From the NCBI GenBank assembly GCA_944472135.2, contig OX235267.1, positions 24,429,349 through 24,493,348 of the forward strand: DNA of 64,000 nt. Direction: 5' to 3'. Positions within the stretch are counted from its first letter, which is position 1. Every line of letters begins with the position of its first letter. Below, in pieces: positions 21,070 to 33,528 of the stretch. A model generated the notes under the pieces. That model did no database searches. It was given only the letters and a program-made list of their open reading frames with translations, and had not been told where the DNA came from. The DNA is from Trichobilharzia regenti (taxonomy: Eukaryota; Platyhelminthes; Trematoda; Strigeidida; Schistosomatidae). Both the position numbers and the translations under genes were made by a program.

Positions 21070-24047
21070 TCAGGTGTGAGGCTAGCAACCGCACCCTGTA
21101 AACAAAGTCTCTACAGAAACTTCACCACGATGAATCTCTTTGCACCACAAGGAAAAGTCTGTGTGGGGACATGGAACGTCCGCACCATGTACGAGATTGG
21201 AAAAGCTGCCCAGATCGCAAACGAGATGAAAAGATACGGAATCCAAGTACTGGGAATATGTGAAAGTAGATGCAACGGGAATGGACTCACCAAATTGTCA
21301 ACAGGTGAGTCAGTGATCTACTCCGGTCACCCAGAAGATAACCACACGCTCACCGAAGGCGTGGCTATCATGATGTCACCAACGGCAACGAAGGCCCTGA
21401 TGCAATGGAAGGCGATCACGTCCAGGATAATGACCGCCATATTCAACTCCAAAGGAAGGAAAATGTCAATTTTACAATGTTATGCATCCACAAACAACGC
21501 AGACCTCGAAAAGAAAGAAGATTTCTACTGACAACTACAAGCAACAATGGACAATACTCCAGCTGGCGACATGAAAATACTAATGGGAGACATGAACGCC
21601 AAACTGGAACCAGACAACACAGGAAGGGAACTCATCATGGGTAGAGAAGCTATCGGAGAAATGAATGAAAACGGAGAACTCTTCGCCGACTTCTGCGCCT
21701 TCAACGAACTAGTGATTGGTGGCAGTGTATACAAGCACAAAGATACCCACAAGGCTACATGGGTGTCACCAGATGGGCAAATCAAAAACCAAATCGACTT
21801 CATGTCAATGCTGCTCAAGGAAGTGGAGGCGCAGCCTACTGGACACAAAAGCAAGAAGAGGAGCAGACGTTGGCTCAGACCACTATCTCTTACAAGGGAC
21901 AATCCAAATCAAATTAAAAGCTTTCAGAGAAGGAGGAGCTGCAGATAAACCACAAGCTAAGTTCAACACTCAAAAACTGAAGGACCAAGTTACAAAGGAC
22001 ATCTTCATTGCAAGCATAAAGGACAAAGCCGAGACACAAATCAACACCAGCGAAAAGGTCAGCGTCGAAAAGCACTGGAACAACTTGGAAACGGTGTGGA
22101 GTCAAACCTGCATAGAAGTTCTAGGCAAAAAGAAGAGATAGGACAAACAGTGGCTCACTACGGACACTTGGAAACTAATAGAAGAGAGAAGGACAGTGAA
22201 ACAAAAGATTATCCAGTGCACTGACGAGCAACAAAATTAGGAGCTGAATGCAAGCTACAATACACTGAACAAAAGAGTGAAGAAGAGTGCCAGGGAAGAC
22301 AAAAGAAAATATTATGAAACCATGGCAAACGAAGCACTGGGCTGAACACTTCAAAAGACTTCTAAATCGACTGCCACCTACAACACGCCCAACAATACCA
22401 ACAACGGAAGCAGAACTACCAGTGAACACTGACCCCCAGACGAAATCAGAAGTCCTGAATGCCATCAAGATGCTAAAAGCTGGAAAAGCAGCAGGACTAG
22501 ATAGAATCCCAGCAGAAGCTTTGAAAATGGACCCAGAGACGACAGCGGAGTTGATGGCGCCACTGCTGGAGAAGGTGTGGAAGGAGGGAAATCTACCCCA
22601 GGATTGGAAGAAAGGATACTTATTCAAACTACCAAAGAAAGGAGACTTAAGTCAATGTAAAAACTGGCGCAGAATTATGCTACTGTCCATTCCAAGCAAA
22701 TACTAAGTCGAATCATCCTGGAGAGAATCAAACAAGCCAATATGGATGAGAAACTTCGTCCGGAACAGGCTGGATTCAGGAGAAACAAGTCATGTATTGA
22801 TCAAATCGCCACTCTACGGATCATCATTGAGCAAAGCTTGGAATGGAAGTCACCTCTCTACCTCACTCAACTTCATCGACTTTGAAAAGGCCTTCAACAG
22901 TCGGCGTCGATCGAGAGGTGATTTGGCAACTACTTCACTACTACGGGGTGCCATCGTCAATTATACATCTCATCCAACAGTTATACGACAATGCTGCATG
23001 CCAAGTAATCCACAACGCGAAACTTACGGAAGCCTTCGAAGTGAGGACGCGAGTGAGGCAAGGCTGTCTACTATCACCAATGATTTTCCTGATTGCAATT
23101 GATTGGATAATGCGACAGACAACGGGTAATGAGGAAACAGGCATAAAATGAACTCACACAAAATACTTGGAGGATCTGGACTTCGCCGATGATATATTTG
23201 TCCGATTTCCCACAAACTGGAAGATATGCAAGTGAAAAGCAACAAGCTGGCAAAGAAGAAGCATCAAAGATAGGACTTCAGGTGAGCATAGATAAAACAG
23301 AGGTGATGAAGATTCCTGGCCAACACCAACAACAACAACAACAACAACAGACAACAATCAGCCAGCATAAGTGGGAGAAACCTGAAAGAAACAACCTCCT
23401 TTACTTACCTACTAGGGAAGCATGATTTCAACTACAGGTGGAACTGACGAGGATACCAAAGCAGCGAGGATCGGGAAAGCAAGACAAGCCTTCATTGCTC
23501 TCAAGTCTGTGTGGAGGTCAACAGCACTCAGCATGAAAATGAAAGTAAGATCCAGATTTTCAACTCCAATGTGAAGTCAGTGCCACTTACTATTCGGATC
23601 AGAGGCTTGGATATCACGTCATAAAGAACATCTCAAACAAACTTCAGACCTTCATTAACAGTTGTCTTCGCTCAATACTCAAGATCAGATGGCCGGCCAG
23701 AAAAGATAAGCAACAGGGATCTCTGGCAATGAGTGAACCAACTCAGCAGGAACCGATTGTGCAACAAATAGGCAGGAAGAAATGGAGATGGATTGGCCAT
23801 GCTCTGAGGAAACCATCAAGTGACATCACTAGACAAGCTATTGCTCGAGTGGAACCCGAAAGGGAAGTGGCGAGTTGGTCGTCAGTACGAGGATGGCTTG
23901 GAGGAGGTCATGTGAAGAGGAGACGAAAGCGTGTGGGCAGACTTGGAGTCAGGTGAAAACTCTAACAGAGAACCGAACGCAATGGAGACGCACGGCTGAA
24001 GCCCTATGTTCCTCTAGGAATTAAGGGATATAATAATAATAATAATT
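21070..24047 (+). mobile_element. RTE/SR2-like non-LTR retrotransposon, nearly complete but inactivated
   Basis: Flanked by the 9 bp direct repeat TGCATATCT at 21,061-21,069 and 24,048-24,056, which marks both ends. The 5' end starts TCAGGTGTGAGGCTAGCAAC. Next comes an apurinic-type endonuclease (GTWNVRTM, GICESR, MGDMNAKL, TWVSPDGQIKNQIDF; 21,163-21,830), then reverse transcriptase (KHWAEHFKRLL, RVRQGCLLSPMIF, FADD at 23,182-23,193), a CAA tract, the C-terminal RKKWRWIGHALRKPS and the ATA-repeat 3' end. Stops and frameshifts (for example TGA at 21,529, near 21,840 and 22,900, TGA near 23,149) prevent a full protein. A segment between endonuclease and RT (near 22,320) is deleted. It inserted in the intron between the transmembrane and tail exons. 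Confidence 0.85.
21130..22141 (+). pseudogene. RTE endonuclease domain, frameshifted
   Basis: The first frame (start ATG 21,130, MNLFAPQGKVCVGTWNVRTM) runs to TGA at 21,529. The remainder continues in other frames: NTPAGDMKILMGDMNAKLEP (from 21,547) and KFNTQKLKDQVTKDIFIASI (about 21,960). The motifs TWNVR, ESR, GDMNAK and SPDGQ..NQIDF belong to the exonuclease/endonuclease/phosphatase fold, which nicks target DNA. At least two frameshifts or stops disrupt it. Confidence 0.75.
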
Positions 24048-24633
24048 TGCATATCTGTTATTTTTGTTAAAATCAGGTTTTCTTACGTGAGCTTCCGTTT
24101 TTAACCGATATACGGCATCATCAATAATATTGACGCAAAGGTACGAAACCACCAGTGAAGCTGTGGTGACACTGTTGTGATTTTTCTGCCTCTTGAGATT
24201 TGGTTTTGATTAACTTTATATGAGGCACCACTGGAGATTATAAGGAAACTAATGTTGGACGATAATTACAAAAAATTAGCGGAGCTAAAGAGTGGTAAGA
24301 AGATGTGCAGCTGGAGGTCTAACTGTTCACCACTATGTAAAATATCCAGAGGATACTTTGTATATACACAGAAGTTAGCCGTTTGGAAATATAAGTGATT
24401 TCAAGCTGAATTTAGTCGCCAACTGACGTCATTGGGAAAATTAGAGAAAAAACCCCTCAGATGTTAAATACAAATTTTTGCATTTCCATTTTGGATCCTA
24501 CAGCATAATATACCTAGGTTACTTGAGGAGTAAAGCCTTCATCAAATGAAAACGTTAATCCCTTCCGAGCCCAAGTGGAACTTAGACGTTTGAAGTAAAA
24601 CCTTACACTGGTGGGTCACTAGGCTGGTAACCA

Positions 24634-24852
24634 AATTTTCTTATTCCTTTGTGTTCCCAGTGCAACATAGGGCTTCAAGCTACAGGCTTGAAGTTTCTGT
24701 AGCAGGGGTGTTTATTTTTAAGGGATGGAGTTGCTAGCCTCATGCCCAGCATTCCCTCTTTGCCAGTCCTATTACTGGCTTAGCGAAGGGATTGAACCCC
24801 GAACCACCTGAATGGCTGGCAAGCATTCTACCGCTGCGCCACCGACGCACCA
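24634..24852 (-). repeat. tRNA-headed SINE, type b (RTE-ended)
   Basis: An 8 bp direct repeat GGTAACCA (24,626-24,633 and 24,853-24,860) flanks it. The minus-strand order is tRNA-like head (TGCGTCGGTGGC...), then CATGAGGCTAGCAACTCC, a hairpin (CTTCAAGCCTGTAGCTTGAAG) and the end CCCTATGTTGCACTGGGAAC. Head boxes are degraded (GGTTCAATCCC for box B). Confidence 0.75.
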
Positions 24853-24860
24853 GGTAACCA

Positions 24861-25543
24861 GTGTTATGTGTTTAGCCCTCAATTGCCGTATTGACCAAAT
24901 TCTATCAGTAAAGTTTTCAATGTAGTCACACAACTATAGGTGATGCACTATGAACTGAAACTACATGACTGGAGGCAGTCGTTATGGGTCAATGAAAGTA
25001 GGTTTTCTTCTTATCGGGACTAGTCAGTGAAGTGTATTTACAGCTTTAAAATAAAATGACATTCTTTTGGAGACATTCCGTGCCGTAGTCAAAGATTTTA
25101 ACATGTTACCGAGTAGGAGACTTAATTCGAAGGCTTTTAAGCGATTGCCTTTAGCCATTTGACAATCAAATCATTTTTGCAACTGTTTTAGCTCCCAGGA
25201 CATAATTCCTTTTGAAATAAAATAGTCTTAACAAGTTAACTCAGTTATAAATATCCCGATCGTGGATACTGCGAATTTCCTGGAATAATCTGAGTTATCG
25301 AGTCAGATCAAATCATTATTTTAAGCAGTTTTATAGAGTTAACTTAATACCTTATTTTTTAAAATTTGTTTATCATAACTGAATGAACTGCTGAAGGAAC
25401 AGATTTCAAATTCCAGGCTACTAGTCACTTGACTCCTCAAAAGTAGAAGAGGTTACAGAACAAAAGAAAGTCTAACATAAAGTCCATAAAAAGAATGAAA
25501 ATAGGACATTGTGTACATGAATGAGTTTGATTATTTTTCTTTT
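24861..25543. other. Intronic stretch, mostly unrecognised
   Basis: At 25,255-25,345 a weak match to the repeat at 49,920-50,000 and 62,060-62,130 is seen (TTCCTGGAATAATCTGAG...GAGTCAGATCAAATCATTAT). Otherwise nothing recognised. Confidence 0.35.
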
Positions 25544-25734
25544 GATTACAGCTTGATTACAGCTTGACCCCCACACCGTACTTTTGGTAGAAGTATGGAG
25601 TTTTCAGCGTGGATATCGGTAGCCCAAATTTCGCAGGCCGACCATAGATATCAAGTGTGCGTCGGCGAGGGCTCGAAACCCCGGACCATGTGCATGGTCA
25701 GCGAGAGTCCTAACCACTGTGCCACCGACGCACA
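25544..25734 (-). repeat. tRNA-headed SINE, type a
   Basis: Minus-strand head closing on CCACCGACGCAC at 25,722-25,733 with box B-like GGTTTCGAGCCC; tail GTGGGGGTCAAGCTGTAATC, with part of the tail (GATTACAGCTT) tandemly duplicated at the 3' end. Confidence 0.75.
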
Positions 25735-26250
25735 GAGTTACGACTTGAAGAAAGTTTGAAACTGATTATCTTGTCATAATTGGTCTGATATTTATACAAG
25801 CATTATATGCTTTGTTTCTGAAGGAAACAAGGTATGTTATTCAGTAGTCGTAAAGGCTAAAAAGATTATTCACCTTTGTTCAAACTATTACTCTTGAATT
25901 TCTGGTTGCCTGGACCGAAATGTTCGATCTCTGTCAAAACGTTGCCTTTCTTACAGTTTAATTCTTTGATAATGACGTAAGGTTAACATGATATTATTTG
26001 TTTAATGGTGGCTATCAGTAGAAACTGTGAGAACACCGTCAGTCACTGGACACTCTGCTATAGTCAACCAACAGGTCCCAAACAGGGGGAAACTCACCTC
26101 ATGGATTCCATTGCTAGTCATCGTCAGACAAACAATATCATCAACTGCTTACCTTTTTTTGGTAAATTTATGGTGCATTAATGTTGTTTATCTCAAGTGC
26201 TTGTCATATATGCTCTTATCATCATTAGCAGACCCCACAAATAGTTCATA

Positions 26251-26497
26251 ATAATAATAATAATTTTTCCTTCACGTTCCCAGTGGAACATAGGGCCCCA
26301 AGCTAGTGGCTTGAAGTTTCTGTAGCAGTGTTCATTTTTAATTTTACAGGATGGGGTTGCTAGCCTCATGCCCAACTTTTCCACTTTACAAGCATTACTT
26401 CTGGCTCAGTGAGGCAAAGGAGTGCGCCGGCCGGGGACCGAACCCCGGACAATGTGCATGGTCGGCAAGCGTCCTAACCGCTATACCACCGACGCAC
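26251..26497 (-). repeat. tRNA-headed SINE, type b (RTE-ended)
   Basis: Flanked by the 14 bp direct repeat ACAAATAGTTCATA at 26,237-26,250 and 26,498-26,511. On the minus strand: GTGCGTCGGTGGTATAGCGG head, box B-like GGTTCGGTCCC, GAGGCTAGCAACCCCATCC, CTACAGAAACTTCAAGCCAC, CCCTATGTTCCACTGGGAAC and a tail with ATT repeats. Only about 110 bp before the acceptor of the UNC5 tail exon. Confidence 0.85.
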
Positions 26498-26622
26498 ACA
26501 AATAGTTCATAGTTAGTATGTATAATGCATTGTAAGTATCCTTCTTTATTCTGACTTGTAATCATTAATCTTATTGACTTATTGACATAACTATGTATTA
26601 TCATTTGTATTTATTAATTCAG

Positions 26623-27197
26623 ATTACATTGATAAAAGAAAAAGTTATCATTTCAATGATACCAAATTCCTCCAGTCTACACATCATTCCAATATGAACT
26701 TTCTCAATGAACCAGATTCTCAAATCAATGTACACAATCAAATGAACCGAATGAATACTATAAAATCACCATTCTATCTAACACATAGTCATAGTATGCA
26801 ACTTATTAATGATTTACAGAATTTTCAACAATCTATTAATCAGCTAACTCATACCTCTTGTAATCCTTTCAACCTATTCAATCATCAATCAAAAATGTTG
26901 ATTACCACAAGAGATACATTTCATACTTCATTTATAGATCGATCATATCTTCCTGAAGGAAATGTGTTAACCTCAACAGAAACAGACACAAATACTGTTC
27001 AGCCTTATTTTTCAGTAGCTTTATCAACTAATACTATAGATGATAATCATTATTTAACTCCTTCTAACAGACAAAGTACAACACACACTCTCCTGCCTAC
27101 CTCTTCATTTTCAGTTTGTGATACAATTAGGAATTCTGATGACTATATGTTTTTACAGCCAGTCACTTATGATTCAGTTAAACATATGTATGTGTAA
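26623..27197 (+). CDS. UNC5: UNC5-like netrin receptor, cytoplasmic juxtamembrane exon (possibly last)
   Basis: The acceptor is TTATTAATTCAG|ATTACATTG. Joined to the T left by the previous donor it reads YYIDKRKSYHFNDTKFLQ and stays open for about 190 residues, rich in Asn, Ser, Thr and His, with tyrosines typical of a receptor tail (DDYMFLQPVTYDSVKHMYV). The frame stops at TAA 27195-27197, which overlaps an AATAAA. Canonical UNC5 tails continue into ZU5, UPA and death domains. None is seen between here and 64 kb. A donor CATAT|GTATGT at 27188 could extend the protein into exons past the window. Either this is a short-tailed receptor or isoform, or the gene continues. Confidence 0.6.
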
Positions 27198-28467
27198 ATA
27201 AATAGATAGATGGAAAAATAATAAATAATAATATGTGATAGCAATGTACATTAACTATTTCGCCTTTATTGTACGCACGAAATGAATGTATGTATGTATG
27301 TATTAAGGCATCAACGGACAAATCCGAATCTAACACAATCGTTATTTATTTATTACTTGCCTACTTATATACATATAAGTAGTATATTTTTAAAATTTAA
27401 AATAACATTTATACAGGAGAATTCATACTTGCAGCTGTTATTTTCTTTTTTCAATTGCATTTGTTGTTTTGTCTCTCCTCGATGGTGATTTAGGCCACGT
27501 TTTTACAAGCGGATGAATAAATTATAGAAAATTTTCATTTGCGTTCGTTTCTATTAAATCATGAGGGAGAAATTCCTTACTTCTTATTATCGGTTATAAA
27601 CATATTAAAAGCCTATTCAGTCTAAATGCAAAATACTGATAAACAGACTTACTGTAATTTATCTACGTAATAGTGTAAAGCTAGACTAGTTTTGAAAGGT
27701 TATTTCTGTAGCTTTCGAATGGATGAAGGCAAATAGCATCGTTAACACATCTGTTGGAAAAATCTTGCTGTAAGTGTTACATGGCTACAGTTAAAATATA
27801 TTTGATCCTGTAGTGTTCTTTTGTCTGGATGATTTAACTGCAAGACTTTTAGACAACATCTTCACGGCTAATTTGTCAATGAAATTAAAATGTAGAAAAA
27901 TCTTAAAAGACTGATTAATGAACAAAGAATATTCTTATCGATTAATTCATCATCACGTTCAACTATAGTAATTAAATAAATATTGTTATTAACAATATCA
28001 GTGTTAACAGTTTTATATTGGACCACCTGGGGTAAATACACCACGAAGCTAAATTGAAGAATCTTTCTCTATCATCTACTGGTTATCAAATAATTTAACA
28101 AAGGCTCTAGATGTGGAACACTCCAAATAGTAGGGGCCATTGAAAATCGTCTAAATCAACCGGAGTTCTGTATACAAAAGAAGCACGTTCAACAAGTACT
28201 GCTACTCTGGCCTGCTGTCAAGCCTATGAGCTCATAAATTCTGTGTTGCCTCCTTCAACTTACCTGTGCTATATTGATGAGTATTAACTCTCTCTCTCTC
28301 TCTCTCTCCCTCTCTTATCGATGCTTCTGAAATGTAATCTCTCTATGCCAGTGATTTAATGTAATTTGAAACACGGATATTATTCATAACAATATTTCTG
28401 CAACTTTTATGGTCGTACATATATATAGAACTTGATGACGAACTCATCGAAAACAATGTTTTTTTAC
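27198..28467. other. Sequence downstream of the last UNC5-like exon
   Basis: AATAAA at 27,197-27,202 and further AATAAATAATAAT could serve as polyadenylation signals if the gene ends here. A degraded PLE tail in minus orientation lies near 27,815-27,910. A CT microsatellite is at 28,287-28,316. No ZU5 or death-domain exon was seen. Confidence 0.4.
28287..28316. repeat. (CT)n microsatellite
   Basis: About 30 bases of CT dinucleotide with one CC interruption. Confidence 0.9.
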
Positions 28468-28575
28468 AGAATTTCATCATGAGCTGACATTAGTTAGAGA
28501 ACCATTGGAAAACATGGCAGTACTGGACAACTGTTTCGTCCTAGTTTGGGACTCTACAGGCAGCAGTACGCTTGT
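28468..28575 (-). repeat. Hammerhead SINE-like repeat, truncated
   Basis: Starts at GAATTTCATCATGAGCTGACA and stops just after the core. The complement has GTACTG, an extra CTGC, CTGTAGA (A changed to T in CUGANGA), GTCC-loop-GGAC, GAAA and a GTC-like cleavage site. Likely inactive because of the core change. Confidence 0.6.
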
Positions 28576-31500
28576 TATTTCTGAAAGTGTAATAGTATTG
28601 TGTTTTTCATAAGAAACAATCATATTCTACAGAATCCATACGCAAATAACTTAGCCGAATTCCAGAGTAAGAAGCAGATGGATAGTCCCTTTGAAGTCTT
28701 AGTTAGTTATATTGATTGTCTGATATTAAGTAAATCAACTGTGTGACCGTAAAAACTCATTTTGCATAAGAAGATTGTTCAGATTAACTGTAGTTGGATA
28801 ACTGACTTAAATAAGTCGGTAAATTCACATAGGCTGCATTGACTCCTCGTAAACTACTAATAAAAATTCAGCAAGTTGTATATTAACGGCAAAAAATTTC
28901 CATCCCGCTTTCATAATCCTGATTAATACTTATTCTTCAGGTGTCAACAGGGATTTCAGTAGACATTAACTCAACCCAAACTACTTAGTTTTGAATTCTA
29001 ATTTTAGAATTTGTGAAACAAAAAGATTTCCTCTTTAACGGATATACAGCTCTTTCTGAATCTGAAAATTATATCTGGATAGTCTTGGAGATAATTCACT
29101 TTATCCTGTGAGATTCTTTATGAGCCCACGTTCGAAATCAAACGTAAAATCAAGCAGCCACTTCAAAAGATCATATACTATAAAAATGAGGCTGATTCAT
29201 CCTGACAAGATATACAAACAGGAAATCACTGGTATGCATGAGTAATCTATCGTACTCATTCCAGAAAGAGACTGATTCCTGATGTGTGAAAATATTGTTA
29301 TTGAGTCTGGGTCTTAAGGGATGAGGAGGTTGAGGAAGCTATTACTCATTCGAATGAATATAATCCCGCAAAATGCATATACTGGTTACCATCAGGCAGG
29401 TATCTAGGCCATTTAAAGTTTGTGTACTATTATCCTATGCCCAGTGAATGACACACATTTTTCTCCTGGGTTATTTCGAACAATTTCCTGTTTACCTTTA
29501 ATCGGTAAAACAAGACACTTCTGGGTGGGTGGTCAAGGCCTGGTAGATATTAAACAAATGAAAAAGTATACCACAGAGAGAATGAAAACTAAGTCTTAGT
29601 TCTACTATTTCGTCAAATGGTTGGAAAGGCAGAAATATAAAAAAAGCCCGCAAATGGAAAGGCAGTAATCTCTCCTATAGTAATTTCAAGATTTGTGAAA
29701 GCTGTGCATATGTGTGTATATTCGTTTATCAAAGGGGAACACAAATATGATATATTGATGTATTAGGTAGTAAAGACATTCGATAAGTATGAAAATGACT
29801 CTGGAGAACAGTTTGTGTGTTGTATATGTGTATAATAAACCCACACATAAATGGTTAACAATATATGTCTTAAATCTGCATCCAGCAGCTGTTCACGTAT
29901 TTCAAACTGCCCTCGTCTTTATCTGTGCCTTTTTTACCGCATATTTTTCTCAATGATCAACTGTTGAATATTTATTAATAATATACGACATTTTAAATAT
30001 CTATTCACATAAATATTTCTGAGACTATTTAATGTCTACATGTGTGCACATACTTCTACCTATGGGTGCGTCATGCAAAAGCCGAAGATAATTACTTATT
30101 TACAACCACACACACATACACACTCACAGAGTTAACTACCGTCAACTGACTCACATTCACAAGGTATATTTCACCAGATCTTACTTTTACCCTTACATCT
30201 TTTCCATGGGAATCCAATCTCTCTCTTTTATCACAATTATAAATCTCTTTTCTTTTTCAAGAAAATTCAAATGTGTGCTCGCAGCCTTGGCGCCATAATA
30301 CTTTAATTTTAATTCATTTAAACTAATATCAACTACAAAATTGGATGTCTGCATGTGTGCGTCTGTGGTTAAGCATATCTACCGTGGAATACCATTGAAC
30401 CGCTCACCGTTATGATTGTTGATATCAAAGTCTCTGTTGAAAGTGATTCAGAAGAAGAGCAGTAAGCGGTCAGGGGAAGCAGCCGAACGTAAATAACATT
30501 ATTTAATTAAGTGTATGTCCGTCGGTATATGTATTTGTATGTGTGTATGTGTTTATGTGTGACACTGTACTAACCTCATCAGATAAATACATCACCGAGT
30601 CTTACTGTATGTAGCAAAGTCCGTTGTACAGCTGTTTACACACAAAAGCCACACAGTGTACATGATCACAAATACAATACAAAAGAAGAAATACATACAA
30701 AGAGAGTAAAAAAGGGTAATTAACTTTATAAATAAACAAATAAGTAAATATAAACTGAAAATAAAGCGAACAAAAGACATTTTTGTAAGACACCCTGAGT
30801 TTTATTTTTTTTTTTACTGGCTGTTGTACTTTATTATAATTAGTATTTTTATTATTCCTAAGACTAGTAGAAGAGACATAGGATAGGATATTCTCCTCCT
30901 TCGATTGTCATTTTAGTCTTGCCTTACCATACCAAGTTGAAATATTCCCACTATCTTTCCTCTCTCTCTCTCTCTTTGTTAATTAACAGAGCGATGAGCA
31001 GTTAGTTCACTAGCCAGCTATCTATCCAGCCAACCCGCTAGAAATCTTCCCCAACATAAAAAAATACACATAAATATTCCCCTATTCAATTTACCTGTTG
31101 ATTTGTCGTTGTTATCATTATTGTTGTTGTTGCTGTTGTTTTGGCTTATATGAATTTGACTAAATTGTCGAACTATTGTCTCGTGCTACTAAAATCACTA
31201 TTTAAGTAGTAATAAGAATAATCGTTAAAATAAATTGCTATCTTCCTTCTGATACACATAGGACAATGAATGGCATATAAGAATTATTATAAATGTCTAA
31301 CAAATAATTTAACTAGTATATACTAACTACTCTGTCTTGTATATGTTGTATATACAATATCAATAATTAATTTTGATTCTTTTTTCTTCGTGAAAATAAA
31401 TGTCAAAATGATATTACCAGTGAAATAAATAATAATAAATTCATATTATATATACAAATACAATTAAGATTACGTTAAAGATAAGTGTATGATATTTATG

Positions 31501-31814
31501 TGCAGAAAATAGATTACTGTGTATGTATCTGCTGTGAAGCAAATGTGTAATTGATTTTTGAAGTATAAGTAAAGCAACAAAAAAAAAGGATTCATTGTAG
31601 AAGCACACTGTGTGTCTACAGCTTAGATAGTACAGTTTTAGGCATTTTCACAAAATGTGATTCTAACAAAAGACGCTTTTTCTTTCTTTAAAGTGAACAT
31701 TATTTGCGTTGTCTGTCATCTAATTTAATGATTTGCCTACTGGAAAGCATAAGTTATCTGCGACTACATTAATCTAGAGTATCCATGACCAAGACACTAA
31801 ACCATTATTAGTAT
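28576..31814. other. 3.2 kb non-coding stretch
   Basis: AT-rich with short CA/GT and CT runs (for example near 30,105-30,125 and 30,960-30,975). I saw no exon, RNA gene or recognised transposon. It is the longest stretch free of recognisable repeats in the right part of the window. Confidence 0.4.
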
Positions 31815-33310
31815 TAACCCCGTAGGTTCTGAATGTGACATAGGGCTTCAACAAAACATCTCCATTTCATGCTTCCCTCTGCAATCGTCTTTAGCAGGAT
31901 CAATGATTGATCATAAGTTGTTATTGCCTCCATTTCACCCTTGGACCATCAGTTAACTCGTTGTTTTCCAATTCGGGTTCCACTCGAGGTTATTTATCCC
32001 TAATGCGTAGCGTCACTCAACGATCTTCTCACAGTGCATCCAATCCACCCCCATTTCTGTAGGTATATGAGTTGAAAAATAGATTTTCGGTTTGTTCCCT
32101 CCCAGAGTCCCTTGCTGTCAATCCTTCCTGACCAGCCATTTCATCGTCAGTATCGAGAGAAGGTGACTGTCTATAAAAGTCGACATTAGCTTGTTGAATA
32201 TGCTTTTCATGGAGGATTTCATCATGAGCTGACATCAGTTAGAGAATCATAGGAAAACCCGTGAATACTGGATAGCTGTTTCGTCCTAGTTTGGTACTCT
32301 TCATCTGTCCGCACCCATCACAAGGGTTTGAACCCAGGACCTTCTGGTTACAAGGCGCGCCCGTAGACCATTGAGCCACTGGGACCCGATCCAATGGTCC
32401 TTGAATTCTAACTTCTGCCAATTCACGACATAGCGCGACCATTTGGCAATGTCTTCTTTGATGAGTTAATGCCTTCTGTACCCTACTGGTCATCGCCTAC
32501 CACTAGAACCCCAGGTTCACTGCCTGAATAGGGCCAGTCGCTAGTGAGCATCAGATTAATTTTCAAGTATTGGCTTTTTTGTAGGCTTTCAGTTAACTGT
32601 AAATAGAATACTAAATGACATTAGAATAGACTTAAAATAACACGTTAGAAAATGAACTCTACGGTGAACTAATGTCAGCTGCTGAGGATGCTGAGTTGTC
32701 TAGTCCAACTTTCAGCGTATACATCACCATAGGATACTGATAAATTGACCAAGAATAATTCACTGTGTCAGTGTAATACACTATTGTGTTTGAACCCCGG
32801 TGGGTGCACACTGCTGAAGAGTCCCAAATCAGAACGAAACAGCTGCCCAGTACTCCCTGCAGGTTTTCCAGTGGTTCTTTAACTGATGTCAGCTCATGAT
32901 GAAATCCTCCATCCAATAAAAAAAAAACCAATACTTGCAAATGCTTTTGGTGACGCGCATACCAGGTCTCTGAACCCCAATACAAGCATTGACTGACTTG
33001 ACATTAGGGTTGAAAATCCTAATCTTGTTCTGTATGCTGTATTACAGCAGATTTCCGTACTGATTTCAGATCAGTGAAGGCATGTCTTGCTTTTCCAGTG
33101 CTAGCTGGCTTTGTAATCTTCATCCACATGTTGTCTGTAGTTGAGACGATTCTGCCTAGAGAAGTGAGGGTGGTGACGTCCGTCAGTTTCATCCTGTTGA
33201 TAGTGATTGGTACTCCTAGTTGTTGTTTTTGTTGTTGCTGTTTACTGTCTTCTTTATATTCACTTGAAGTTCTGTCTTCGCTGATGTTTGCCTGGAGATC
33301 TTGGAGTTTG
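31815..33310 (-). mobile_element. RTE 3' end split by a hammerhead composite
   Basis: 31,815-32,207 and 32,941-33,310 are the two halves of a minus-strand RTE 3' region: GAAGCCCTATGTCACATTCA-like end, TTGTCTAGTGATG-like body, and the CAA tract (seen as TTGTTGTTTTTGTTGTTGCTG near 33,220). The eroded copy has no open frame. The split point carries ATGCTTTT on both sides (32,200-32,207 and 32,941-32,948). Confidence 0.6.
32208..32940. mobile_element. Inverted hammerhead composite with target-site duplication
   Basis: A full minus-strand unit (32,214-32,580: tail, core, tRNA-like head with GGTTCAAACCC, and CGCGCTATGTCGTGAATTGG), a 195 bp middle segment (32,583-32,780) and a plus-strand partial unit (32,780-32,930) ending GATGAAATCCTCC and an A run. 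The 8 bp repeat ATGCTTTT flanks it inside an RTE. The plus core has CTGAAGA (32,814-32,820) and GAAA, but GCC in place of GTC. The middle segment recurs as a direct repeat at 33,953-34,148. Confidence 0.65.
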
Positions 33311-33501
33311 TGTCACACCAAATGTGTATATGAATTTTAACAGAAATATGGATTTTCTTGTTATCACTTTCAGTAAATATATACTGATAAATCCTGACTT
33401 TTTAAGAGGGTGGATTTATTAAGACTACCCTCAGTAATGCCACTTTTTTAACGTTTGTTAAGCAGAGTCTCAATACTATTATGGACAATTGGGGAGGGTA
33501 C

Positions 33502-33528
33502 ACTATCTATCTATCTATCTATCTATCC
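33502..33528. repeat. (TATC)n microsatellite
   Basis: Six copies of CTAT in ACTATCTATCTATCTATC and following bases. Confidence 0.9.

Noticed and set aside
32814..32850. Active hammerhead at 32.8 kb
   Set aside because: The core CTGAAGA and GAAA are present, but the cleavage triplet is GCC, not NUH, and stem II is mispaired.
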